Part shown: positions 35,257 to 43,490 of the stretch, piece by piece
How the letters are laid out: every line of letters starts with the position of its first letter
Numbering within the stretch: position 1 is the first letter of the stretch
Source of the DNA: an uncultured Pseudohongiella sp.
GTDB taxonomy: Bacteria > Pseudomonadota > Gammaproteobacteria > Pseudomonadales > Pseudohongiellaceae
Assembly (NCBI GenBank): GCA_902531515.1
Contig: CACAEJ010000012.1
Location: 1-55,260, forward strand
Direction of reading: 5' to 3'
DNA: 55,260 bases
Made by a program: the position numbers and the translations under genes
The notes under the pieces: generated by a model
Told to the model about the DNA's origin: nothing
What the model saw: the letters and a program-made list of their open reading frames with translations, nothing else
Database searches by the model: none

Positions 35257-36438
35257 TTAAAGCACGGTGACTTTAATTACATCATCTATTTGTGCGATTG
35301 CGGCAATAGCTTCATCCGAAGGAGTATCTTCTAAATCGATCAAGTTATAGGCTACTTCATCTCGGCTCTTATTGAGCATGTCAATGACATTAATATTCTG
35401 ATCAGCTAACACGGACAAAATTTGACCTAACATCTTTGGAACGTTTTTATTACTGATTGCGAGCCTACTTCCTTTTTCTGCGGCGCTATCTCTATCTAGG
35501 TGAAGGTTTGGGAAATTTACTGAGTTCTTAATATTGCCGTTTTCTAGAAAATCTTTGAGTTGATTTGCAGCCATTATCGCGCAGTTTTCCTCTGCCTCAG
35601 CGGTGCTAGCTCCGATATGAGGCATACAAATTACGTTTGTTCTCTTTGCTAATTCTGGGCGGGGGAAATCACAAATATAATTTCTCAAACTCCCTGAGTT
35701 CAAAGCCTCAATGAGAGCAGAGGAGTCAACGATTTCGTCTCTTGCAAAATTAAGTAGGCAAGTATCTTTTTTCATGGTAGCAAACATTGATGCATCGATT
35801 AGATTGCGGGTTGAATCTAAAACAGGCAAATGTAGGGAGATAAAATCAGAGTTTCCTATCAATGTGTTTAAATTCTCAATTCGCTTAACTTCACTGGGTA
35901 ATCTCCATGCTGCATCCACGGACAACGCGGGGTCAAAACCTTGCACCCTCATGCCCAGCTTTATTGCCATATCAGCAACCATTGAACCAATTGAGCCCAG
36001 CCCGACGACGCCTAAGGTCTTGCCGGCTATTTCGTTGCCTTTAAATCGCTTTTTCTCTGATTCCATTAGCTTTGAGAGTTCACCATAGTCAGTTACTTTC
36101 TCCTGGCTTGTCGCAAAACCAATTCCCGGTATTATTCCTCTTGATCCAAGTAGCAACCCGCAAAGGACTAGTTCTTTGACTGCATTGGCATTTGCTCCTG
36201 GAGTGTTGAACACCACCACACCCTTTGCGGTGCAACTCTCCACAGGGACATTATTTACACCGGCACCAGCTCTTGCTACTGCTTTTAATGTACTCGTTAT
36301 TGACTCTGTCTCTAATTTGTAGCTCCTTAATAAGATTGCATCAGCGTTACTCAAGTCTGGTCCCACATCAAAATTGTCGGCAGGCAACTTTCTTAATCCA
36401 AGTTCGGAAATTGCGTTGAATGTTTGTATCCTATGCAT
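35257..36438 (-). CDS. serA: D-3-phosphoglycerate dehydrogenase
   Basis: SerA oxidises 3-phosphoglycerate with NAD. The nucleotide-binding loop is GVVGLGSIGSMVAD, the catalytic Arg lies in LLNFARDEIVD, and the His in MPHIGASTAEAEE. A C-terminal ACT domain (about 320-393, with VLADQNINVIDML) should give feedback control by serine. The length is 393 aa, the short class without an intervening domain. AGGAAG lies upstream of the ATG. The mRNA leader can form two alternative structures (listed separately). Confidence 0.96.
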   Translation of the reverse strand: MHRIQTFNAISELGLRKLPADNFDVGPDLSNADAILLRSYKLETESITSTLKAVARAGAGVNNVPVESCTAKGVVVFNTPGANANAVKELVLCGLLLGSRGIIPGIGFATSQEKVTDYGELSKLMESEKKRFKGNEIAGKTLGVVGLGSIGSMVADMAIKLGMRVQGFDPALSVDAAWRLPSEVKRIENLNTLIGNSDFISLHLPVLDSTRNLIDASMFATMKKDTCLLNFARDEIVDSSALIEALNSGSLRNYICDFPRPELAKRTNVICMPHIGASTAEAEENCAIMAANQLKDFLENGNIKNSVNFPNLHLDRDSAAEKGSRLAISNKNVPKMLGQILSVLADQNINVIDMLNKSRDEVAYNLIDLEDTPSDEAIAAIAQIDDVIKVTVL

Positions 36439-36464
36439 TTTTTCTTCCTGCAGTTAATTTGAGT

Positions 36465-36524
36465 GCGACGAGACGCGTCGCTCGCAGCTATTTCGCTCGC
36501 AAGTCTCTCGCCCATCAGGCGTAA
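36465..36524 (-). promoter_or_regulatory. Structured serA leader with two mutually exclusive helices
   Basis: In the leftward RNA, GCGAGAGAC (36511 down to 36503) can pair with GUCUC-G-UCGC (36474 down to 36465), a 9-bp helix with one bulged G that closes a loop holding two UGCGAGCGA repeats. The same 3' strand can instead form the 6-bp hairpin GCGACG/CGUCGC (36481-36465). A small hairpin CGCC/GGCG starts the leader. The two larger pairings cannot coexist, as in attenuators or riboswitches. The leader ends about 27 bases before the serA ATG. No known riboswitch class is recognised. Confidence 0.45.
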
Positions 36525-36529
36525 AATCA

Positions 36530-36559
36530 TCTATATTTATTCAATTGTCGACTCAGCAA
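36530..36559 (-). promoter_or_regulatory. Sigma-70 promoter candidate of serA
   Basis: On the leftward strand, TTGCTG (36559-36554) and TATAGA (36535-36530) are 18 bases apart. Transcription would start near 36523, right before the structured leader. Confidence 0.5.
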
Positions 36560-36684
36560 TTCAGAGTGAAATCAAGAGTATTTCAAGGGTGCTAATTATG
36601 TCGCGAATTGAGTTTAAGTTCCAGTGTGTTTTGTTTTCTAATGCATGTTTTTAGCTTCTGAAACCAACTAAGGTTATCATTGGT

Positions 36685-37551
36685 ATGACGATAAGAATGG
36701 GGCTCACAATGCAAAATATACAACCAGGGGTGCCTATCCCAATTCAAGGCACAAAGATACCGGTAAAAAGAATTCTTGGACGCAACCCAGGACCAATGAC
36801 CGGCCCTGGAACAAACACGTATCTTATCGGTAAAGAGAAGTTGTGTTTGTTAGATCCAGGTCCGGTTGATGAGGAACAACTGTCGAATTTTTTGAGCGCG
36901 ATAAATGGAAAAAAACTCGAATATATCCTTGTCACTCATACTCATGGTGACCATTCTCCTGCGGCGAAAGCGCTGAAAACAGAGACTGGTGCAGAGTTGG
37001 TTGGTTTGGTCGCTCCCGATGCGATTGGGCAGGACCATACTTTTACTCCTTCGAGAATGTGGTCTGACGGGGATGAAATAGATTGCGATGAATATCAACT
37101 TCGATTGATACACACGCCTGGACATGTATCAAACCACATCTGCTATTTTCTAGTTAGCGAAGGACTGCTGTTCACAGGAGATCATATTCTTCAAGGCACG
37201 ACCTCTGTAATACTGCCCCCTGATGGTGATATGGGTGCATACCTTAACTCGCTACGATCAATTAAAGAGTTACCGCTGCGTTATTTGGCACCGGGACACG
37301 GGACTGTAATGAATAAGCCTTATGAAGAGATAGAGCATCTAATTGATCATAGAATGAAAAGGGAGCGCAAGGTTTTATCGGGTTTGAACAAGATTGGAAG
37401 TTGCACGATAGACGAATTAGTTTTGATTGTTTATGACGATGTTGCGGAACACTTAATTCCTTGGGCAAAGAAAACGATGTTAGCTCATTTAATCAAATTG
37501 GAGCGAGATGGACTTATTTCTGAACATGATGGTCTTTGGAAGACTTTCTGA
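36685..37551 (+). CDS. Metallo-beta-lactamase-fold hydrolase, LACTB2/RNase-like
   Basis: This 288-aa protein has the MBL zinc motif THTHGDHSP (about residues 90-98), then GHVSNHICY and FTGDHILQG with the next His and Asp ligands, and APGHGTVM. PGPMTGPGTNTYL at the start is typical of the LACTB2-like branch, whose human member is an endoribonuclease. The C-terminal 60 residues form a small helical domain (winged-helix-like). The true start may be ATG 36709, which has GGGG 6 bases upstream. GIY-YIG and DUF523 genes follow within 4 bases each. The substrate is unknown. Confidence 0.85.
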   Translation: MTIRMGLTMQNIQPGVPIPIQGTKIPVKRILGRNPGPMTGPGTNTYLIGKEKLCLLDPGPVDEEQLSNFLSAINGKKLEYILVTHTHGDHSPAAKALKTETGAELVGLVAPDAIGQDHTFTPSRMWSDGDEIDCDEYQLRLIHTPGHVSNHICYFLVSEGLLFTGDHILQGTTSVILPPDGDMGAYLNSLRSIKELPLRYLAPGHGTVMNKPYEEIEHLIDHRMKRERKVLSGLNKIGSCTIDELVLIVYDDVAEHLIPWAKKTMLAHLIKLERDGLISEHDGLWKTF

Positions 37552-37554
37552 GTA

Positions 37555-37863
37555 ATGAGCAATAAACCTATCTGGTTCCTCTATATTATTAGAGGTGCTG
37601 ATAAAAGCTTGTATACAGGAATCACTACAGATGTTTCTAGGCGTTTTTCTGAGCACTCTGGTCTTGGGCGAGACGGCAAGGTCAAAGCAGCTAAGGCTCT
37701 GCGAGGGAAGCGACCTTTAGCGCTTGAATACTCCTGTGAGATAGGTAACAGATCCGAAGCGTCAAAAATTGAGTATCAAGTTAAGAAACTCTCAAAATCT
37801 GAGAAAGAAGAACTGGTAGCAGGCAGATTAAGCCTCCGTTGCCTTCTGCAAACTAAGGCGTGA
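37555..37863 (+). CDS. GIY-YIG nuclease superfamily protein (YhbQ-like)
   Basis: This 102-aa single-domain protein has the GIY-YIG core as [19 protein letters not shown], followed by RRFSEH with the catalytic Arg candidate and [18 protein letters not shown] with the metal-binding Glu. The size and layout match YhbQ/UPF0213 proteins, small DNA-binding nuclease-like proteins of unsettled role. It is 3 bases after the MBL gene and 4 bases before the DUF523-DUF1722 gene, so it is the middle gene of a three-gene operon. Confidence 0.9.
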   Translation: MSNKPIWFLYIIRGADKSLYTGITTDVSRRFSEHSGLGRDGKVKAAKALRGKRPLALEYSCEIGNRSEASKIEYQVKKLSKSEKEELVAGRLSLRCLLQTKA

Positions 37864-37867
37864 TTTG

Positions 37868-38836
37868 ATGACCGAGGAGTTATACAAAGGAAATCTAAAG
37901 ATACCGATTGGAATTAGTAGTTGCCTCCTTGGCGAGAGAGTCCGCTATGACGGAGGTCACAAGGGACATTCGTACATTACGGGAACGCTTGGGAACTACT
38001 TTGAATTTCAACCTTTTTGTCCAGAGGTGGCTATTGGGTTGGGGATACCCAGAAAGCCAATTCGTCTCTGGCGAAACGAAAAGAAAAAAATTCGATGCGT
38101 CAGTGCTTCGGACTCAAACCTTGATTTTACCGAACAGTTAGAAAATTGTGGTGATGCTCAATACGATTGGCATAAGCATCTGTGCGGATACATACTCAAA
38201 AAGGATTCTCCTAGTTGCGGTATGGAACGGGTGAAGATTTGGGATAATGTAATGCCAAAACGGGAAGGAGTTGGTGTTTACGCAGACAAATTAATAAAGA
38301 ATTTCCCTTATCTTCCAGTCGAGGAAGAGGGAAGGCTCGGGGATGCGATCCTGAGAGAAAATTTTATACAAAGAGTTTTTGCTATGCATCGCTGGTTTAA
38401 ACTTGTATCGCAAGGGTTGAGTATTGGTCAGTTGGCGGATTTTCATGCTCGTCATAAGCTGATTCTTATGAGTCATGATCAAACCAGTTATCGTCAACTT
38501 GGACAGCTTGTTGCAGGAACGACGAGAGAAAGTCTTGTGGAAGACAGCAAGAAGTATCTACTGCGGTTTATGTCGTCTCTTAAAAAACGGGCATCTCGAG
38601 GAAATCACGTAAACGTGTTACAGCATATTCAAGGCTACTTAAAGGCATCGTTGGATTCTGATGATAAAGAAGAACTCGTTAGGACAATAGAGCGTTATCG
38701 AAAAGGACAAATTCCTTTGATCGTGCCGATAACCCTTCTGAATCATTATTTCCGCAAGTATCCAAACGCCTATATCTCAAATAGCTGGTATATGAACCCA
38801 TATCCAGAAGAATTAAGGTTGCAGAACGCTATCTAA
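37868..38836 (+). CDS. DUF523-DUF1722 protein (thiouracil-desulfurase-like domain plus YbgA-like domain)
   Basis: This 322-aa protein joins two domains. The N-terminal DUF523 half (about 10-150) keeps the three cysteines that bind a [4Fe-4S] cluster in TudS thiouracil desulfurases: SSCLLGE, PFCPEVAIGLG and DSPSCG. The C-terminal DUF1722 half (about 180-320) has FHARHKLILMSHDQTSYRQLG, as in E. coli YbgA. The combination is common in proteobacteria, often near photolyase genes, but no photolyase is here. By homology it may remove sulfur from thiolated pyrimidines; the function of the C-terminal half is unknown. ATG 37868 has AAGG 9 bases before it. Confidence 0.88.
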   Translation: MTEELYKGNLKIPIGISSCLLGERVRYDGGHKGHSYITGTLGNYFEFQPFCPEVAIGLGIPRKPIRLWRNEKKKIRCVSASDSNLDFTEQLENCGDAQYDWHKHLCGYILKKDSPSCGMERVKIWDNVMPKREGVGVYADKLIKNFPYLPVEEEGRLGDAILRENFIQRVFAMHRWFKLVSQGLSIGQLADFHARHKLILMSHDQTSYRQLGQLVAGTTRESLVEDSKKYLLRFMSSLKKRASRGNHVNVLQHIQGYLKASLDSDDKEELVRTIERYRKGQIPLIVPITLLNHYFRKYPNAYISNSWYMNPYPEELRLQNAI

Positions 38837-38890
38837 TAACAATTAACTTGCATAGGTAAGGCAAATAAAGTCGGCAAGCTGAACCTTATC

Positions 38891-40375
38891 TTAATTTGGT
38901 ACAGCTGGTCCTGTTTCTGGATGAACCTTGATGTTCAAAAACCCGTATATAAGCGCAACTATTGGGTTAATAATGTTAAAAAAACAGTAAGGTAGGTAAG
39001 CGAATGTGGCAACACCTAATGTCGCGGACATGTACGCTCCGCAGGTGTTCCAAGGAATCAAGGGTGAGGTGATGGTTCCTGCATCTTCGAGTGTTCGAGA
39101 TAATATTCTTGGGTCAAGCTTTCTGGATTGATATTCAAGCTTATACATCCTCCCGGGGAGTACGACTGATATGTATTGGTCGGATGTAATAATATTTGCA
39201 CCGATACAAGTGGCGATTGTGGTCGCTATTAGCGTTCCGGTGTCGTGTGCAAATGATAGTGCATAGTCTACTAAACGCTGAAGCAGTCCGGTTTTTTCCA
39301 TTATCCCCCCAAATACCATTGCGCAAAGCACGAGCCATACCGTTGATAGCATTGAGCTCATGCCCCCTCTTGTCATTAAATCATCAAGAGTGCCATTTCC
39401 ACTGTTTAGGATAAAACCATCAAACAGAGTTATCCAAATACCTTTAAATAATCCAAGTAAATTGTTTGTTGTTTCTCCAGCAAGAGATGATATTGCGCTG
39501 CGTTGAAAAATTAAGGCAATTAAAACGCCAAGAATTACTCCTGCTAGGATTGTTGGTATGGGTGGAAACTTCTTATTCGCCATGACTAAAAGCATTATTA
39601 CGGGCAGAAGCATGAAAACATTGATTGAAAAATTCTCACTCAGAAGTTGCATAGTTATTTCTAAGTTTGAAGAAGTATTTGTAGTATCGATATTAAGTCC
39701 AATCGCTGTGAATAGAACAAGCGCTATTAGTATGCTTGGTAAAGTAGTCCATATCATATGTCCGATATGTCCAAACAAATCTGTTCCTGCTACAGCTGGT
39801 GCAAGATTAGTGGTTTCAGATAAGGGGGACATTTTGTCTCCAAAATAGGAGCCCGAAATTATTGCGCCAGCCGTGATTTCTAAGGACATTCCCAAACCTG
39901 CAGCTGCTCCTATTAAGGCAATTCCAACAGTTCCAGCTACTGTCCAAGAACTGCCGATTGAGAGCGCGATTAGTGCGCAGATGATGCAGCTCGCAGAATA
40001 AAAAATCGAGGGATCCAGAATCAGAAGACTATAATATATCATGGTGGGTACCGTGCCAGACATGATCCAGCTTCCAATCAAAGAACCTACGCAAAATAGG
40101 ATCAGAAGCGGTTTTATGGCAACAGTTATGCCATAGATAATGCTCTCCTCAATTTCAAGCCAGGACTTCCCGTTTCTCCAGCCGATAAGAGCAGCAGCGG
40201 CAGCACCAACGCACAATGCTATTTGGTTGGGCCCATAACTTGAATCCTCACCGAATAGATAAACAGAAAGTGAAAGCAATAAAACAAGAACAGTAACTGG
40301 GATACAAGCTTGTAGAACGGAGGATGAGCTTAAAGCCTTATTTTCTTGGTCATTGATAGTATTAAAGGACGTCAC
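38891..40375 (-). CDS. nhaC: NhaC-family Na+/H+ antiporter
   Basis: This 494-aa membrane protein has about twelve hydrophobic spans and the NhaC landmarks: GSSWTVAGTVGIALIG, GSYFGDKMSPLSETTNLA, and, in the second half, TTIATCIGANIITSDQYIS and LIPWNTCGAYMSATLG. NhaC proteins exchange sodium for protons, and some homologues exchange amino acids such as malate/lactate or lysine. It is a lone leftward gene, divergent from proA. A salt-exporting antiporter fits a marine organism. Confidence 0.9.
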   Translation of the reverse strand: MTSFNTINDQENKALSSSSVLQACIPVTVLVLLLSLSVYLFGEDSSYGPNQIALCVGAAAAALIGWRNGKSWLEIEESIIYGITVAIKPLLILFCVGSLIGSWIMSGTVPTMIYYSLLILDPSIFYSASCIICALIALSIGSSWTVAGTVGIALIGAAAGLGMSLEITAGAIISGSYFGDKMSPLSETTNLAPAVAGTDLFGHIGHMIWTTLPSILIALVLFTAIGLNIDTTNTSSNLEITMQLLSENFSINVFMLLPVIMLLVMANKKFPPIPTILAGVILGVLIALIFQRSAISSLAGETTNNLLGLFKGIWITLFDGFILNSGNGTLDDLMTRGGMSSMLSTVWLVLCAMVFGGIMEKTGLLQRLVDYALSFAHDTGTLIATTIATCIGANIITSDQYISVVLPGRMYKLEYQSRKLDPRILSRTLEDAGTITSPLIPWNTCGAYMSATLGVATFAYLPYCFFNIINPIVALIYGFLNIKVHPETGPAVPN

Positions 40376-40544
40376 TCTGTTTCTACCTGATTCTCTAAAA
40401 TAAACCCGTTGCCTGCAAAAGAGTCATTTCTCTGAAAAGCAGTTTGGGTGCGAAATAGGTTATACTAAGGTTTTGGATATAGAGCCATTATACCGTTGGT
40501 TAAACACAAATATAACAGATAATTGAGAGTAGCAGAGGCGTGTG

Positions 40545-41801
40545 ATGGACATTAAGGTCTATATGGCAGAGTTAGGCTCGAAAGCTAGGGCAGCTTCTCG
40601 GCAAGCAGCTAAAGCAACCACAGCTCAGAAAAATGAGGCATTGCTGAATATCGCTGACACAATTAACCAAAACCGAGGTGCGCTATTGGATGCAAATCAA
40701 CAGGATTTGACAGCAGGCAAACAAAAAGGACTAGAAGCTGCTCTTCTTGATCGACTTGAGTTAACTGACACGCGAGTGGATGGCATGTTGGAGGGAATCA
40801 AACAAGTTGCTGCACTTGATGATCCCGTGGGCGAAATCAGTGATTTAAAGTACCGTCCCAGTGGTATTCAAGTTGGTCGGATGCGAGTTCCTCTTGGCGT
40901 AATTGGCATCATCTATGAGTCAAGACCTAACGTAACCTGCGAAGCTGCTAGCTTGTGTCTCAAATCAGGTAACGCGACAATATTACGCGGCGGGTCTGAA
41001 GCTATTCATTCGAATAGAGCGATAGCGAATTGCATAAATTCAGGCTTAGGTTCGACAGGTATGAGCGAGCATATTGTGCAAGTTATTGAGATGACCGATC
41101 GAGCGGCAGTGGGTGAGCTGATTGCGAGTCCCGAACATGTAGATGTGATAATTCCTCGAGGTGGGAAAGGTCTTATTGAGCGCATCACAAGAGAGGCTAA
41201 GGTCCCAGTTATTAAACACCTGGATGGGAATTGCCACCTCTATATTGATGGCAGTGCTGATCTGGAAAAATCCATAGCGGTTGCAGTTAATGCAAAAACA
41301 CAAAGGTATGGGACCTGTTGCACTCTTGAATCTTTGCTAGTAGCTGACTCAATTGCTGGTGCGGTTCTGCCTAGCCTTTGTGAGAGATTTGTAAATCACG
41401 ACGTTGAGCTCAGGGGTTGCGAAAAGACACAAGATCTTATCGCAGGAGTAAAGGCCGCCTCTGAAGAAGATTGGAAAACGGAATACTTGGCACCTATTAT
41501 TTCTATAAAAATCGTAGAAGGTTTAACTGAGGCAATTAATCACATTAATAAGTATAGTTCTCAACATACGGAGTCCATCATGACCAAAAATCATGAGCAT
41601 GCGCAGCGTTTTCTTCGAGAGGTTGATTCAAGTTCAGTGATGGTCAATGCTTCGACGCGATTTGCAGACGGCTTTGAATATGGTCTAGGAGCCGAGATCG
41701 GCATTTCAACCAATAAACTTCATGCGCGAGGGCCCGTGGGACTTGAGGGTCTTACTTCTCAAAAATTCATCGTACTAGGGGATGGACACATTCGTACATG
41801 A
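40545..41801 (+). CDS. proA: Glutamate-5-semialdehyde dehydrogenase (gamma-glutamyl phosphate reductase)
   Basis: ProA reduces gamma-glutamyl phosphate to the semialdehyde with NADPH, the second step of proline synthesis. [21 protein letters not shown] and [15 protein letters not shown] are family blocks, and the catalytic Cys lies in YGTCCTLE. The length (418 aa) is normal. ATG 40545 has GAGG 6 bases upstream. nadD overlaps its stop by 4 bases, starting a run through lipA. proB is not in this window. Confidence 0.97.
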   Translation: MDIKVYMAELGSKARAASRQAAKATTAQKNEALLNIADTINQNRGALLDANQQDLTAGKQKGLEAALLDRLELTDTRVDGMLEGIKQVAALDDPVGEISDLKYRPSGIQVGRMRVPLGVIGIIYESRPNVTCEAASLCLKSGNATILRGGSEAIHSNRAIANCINSGLGSTGMSEHIVQVIEMTDRAAVGELIASPEHVDVIIPRGGKGLIERITREAKVPVIKHLDGNCHLYIDGSADLEKSIAVAVNAKTQRYGTCCTLESLLVADSIAGAVLPSLCERFVNHDVELRGCEKTQDLIAGVKAASEEDWKTEYLAPIISIKIVEGLTEAINHINKYSSQHTESIMTKNHEHAQRFLREVDSSSVMVNASTRFADGFEYGLGAEIGISTNKLHARGPVGLEGLTSQKFIVLGDGHIRT

Positions 41802-42433
41802 TGTCGAGACTCGGAGTGTTTGGAGGTATGTTCGACCCCGTGCATAAGGGGCATCTGGAAGCTGCGAGGTATGCAAAAGAATTACTGCATTTGGATCGTG
41901 TAAAATTGATTCCCTGTAATATCCCCAACCATCGAACTTCAGCTTATTCTTCCGGCACCCATCGATTAGCAATGCTTGAGTTGGCAACCAAGAATGAGTT
42001 CGGTATCGAAGTTGATGATATCGAATTACGAAAGGCTTCAGTCTCTTATACCGTAGAGACGGTGAAAGTAATGAAAGAGAATGCCGTCGCTGATAGTATT
42101 GTATTGATCTTGGGAATGGATTCTTTCAATTCGATAACCAGCTGGTTTGATTGGAGGGAGCTTTTTTCAATCTGTAGTTTCTTGGTATTGGGTCGCTCAG
42201 GTTCAACCGTAAGTGAAGCAGTGTTCAATAAGATTCAGTTAAAAAAACGGTTTACCAATGACGTCTCTGAGTTTTTTCAAGAACCAGCTGGCAGGGTATT
42301 CATGGCCAGTAAATTCAATATTGATATGTCGTCAACATCGGTGAGGGCAATGCTTAATGCAGATGCGAGTCTAGGAAATTGTCTGAATCGTGAGGTTTTT
42401 AGGTATATAAATGACAAAAAACTATATAGGTGA
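41798..42433 (+). CDS. nadD: Nicotinate-nucleotide adenylyltransferase
   Basis: NadD adenylates nicotinate mononucleotide to deamido-NAD. The HxGH motif is in [15 protein letters not shown], the substrate loop has PNHR, and SSTSVRAML is the C-terminal ISSTxxR motif. The length is 211 aa. The start ATG overlaps the proA stop (ATGA), a coupled arrangement. rsfS follows after 19 bases, the standard neighbour. Confidence 0.96.
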   Translation: MMSRLGVFGGMFDPVHKGHLEAARYAKELLHLDRVKLIPCNIPNHRTSAYSSGTHRLAMLELATKNEFGIEVDDIELRKASVSYTVETVKVMKENAVADSIVLILGMDSFNSITSWFDWRELFSICSFLVLGRSGSTVSEAVFNKIQLKKRFTNDVSEFFQEPAGRVFMASKFNIDMSSTSVRAMLNADASLGNCLNREVFRYINDKKLYR

Positions 42434-42452
42434 TTGTTCTTGGTGAGTAGTC

Positions 42453-42815
42453 TTGAAAGATAAAGAGCTGAAAAAAATTGTTGTGGATGCGTTGGAAGAC
42501 TTAAAAGGCGAGTCGATAAGTTGCCTTGAAGTTGGCCACCTAACGTCTGTCACTGAATATATGGTGATAGCGACAGGACGATCTAGTACACATATTAAGT
42601 CGTTAGCGGATAATGTGGTTAAAAAAGTTAAAGAGCTGAATATTAAAGTCATTGGAGTTGAAGGGCGAAGTCAGTCCGAGTGGGTTCTTGTCGATATCGG
42701 GGGAGTTGTTGTTCATATAATGCTGGCTTCGGTTAGATTGCTTTATGATTTGGAGGAACTGTGGAACTTTGAAAAGCCAATAGCGCCGAATCAAGAATCA
42801 CAGTTATCTCAATAG
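42453..42815 (+). CDS. rsfS: Ribosomal silencing factor RsfS, TTG start
   Basis: RsfS (120 aa) binds protein L14 of the 50S subunit and blocks joining with 30S in starvation. The family core EVGHLTSVTEYMVIATG, RSSTHIKSLAD and WVLVDIGGVVVHIM is complete. The start is TTG 42453, because a stop lies 9 bases upstream in frame; GGTGAG is 5 bases before it. It lies between nadD and rlmH, its usual place. Confidence 0.95.
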   Translation: MKDKELKKIVVDALEDLKGESISCLEVGHLTSVTEYMVIATGRSSTHIKSLADNVVKKVKELNIKVIGVEGRSQSEWVLVDIGGVVVHIMLASVRLLYDLEELWNFEKPIAPNQESQLSQ

Positions 42816-42826
42816 CTTTTAATTCA

Positions 42827-43297
42827 ATGCGGATTTCAATAATTGCCATAGGCAAAAAAGTCCCAGAATGGGTTCAAAGTGGCGTTGATGAATATTCAAG
42901 GCGATTGCAGCGGGATTACGATTTGAGCTTTGTCGAAATTGCTAGCTCTTTGTCGGGCACATCAGCTGATCAAAATCTGAGGGTAAGAAAAGAAGGCATC
43001 ACGATTCTTGAAAAGACAAAAAAAAGGGACTATGTGATTGCCTTGGACCAAAAAGGTGCGCATATCAATACTTCTAGTCTTGCCTCTAAGTTAGATACTT
43101 ATCAGGGTCAGGGGAGAGATCTCGTCTTTCTTATTGGGGGTGCGGATGGGTTGCATAAATCTTGCCTAGAGAGAGCTGATGAGATCTGGTCTATTTCCGA
43201 GCTTACTTTTCCTCATGCTCTGGTTAGAGTTGTTTTAACCGAACAGCTTTATCGAGCCAATAGTATTTTAAAGGGGCATCCGTATCATAGAGAGTAG
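42827..43297 (+). CDS. rlmH: 23S rRNA pseudouridine-1915 N3-methyltransferase RlmH
   Basis: RlmH is a SPOUT-class methyltransferase that modifies m3-pseudouridine 1915 in the intersubunit bridge. The N-terminus MRISIIAIGKKVPEWV, the SAM-binding FLIGGADGL and the C-terminal RVVLTEQLYRANSILKGHPYHR are as expected in 156 aa (normal). It is 11 bases after rsfS. A 193-base gap without an evident feature separates it from mrdA. Confidence 0.97.
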   Translation: MRISIIAIGKKVPEWVQSGVDEYSRRLQRDYDLSFVEIASSLSGTSADQNLRVRKEGITILEKTKKRDYVIALDQKGAHINTSSLASKLDTYQGQGRDLVFLIGGADGLHKSCLERADEIWSISELTFPHALVRVVLTEQLYRANSILKGHPYHRE

Positions 43298-43490
43298 TGA
43301 TGAGAAATCTAAGCATCTTTCAAAGAGTAAGCTAAAAATCAGGTAAAAAAGAGGTTAGAATCACCATTCGATACTCAGGCAACTTATTCTGAATGCAATT
43401 GTCTAAGCGAATAGCTTGCTACATTCTTCAGTAGTCATATATGTAGCCGACTATAGTGATTGCGGAAGGAATTGTTTAAGGAATTACTAG

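Noticed and set aside
38837..38890. TAAGG/CCTTA stem between DUF523-DUF1722 and nhaC genes as a shared terminator
   Set aside because: The stem is 5 bp with a loop of about 20 bases and no T tract.
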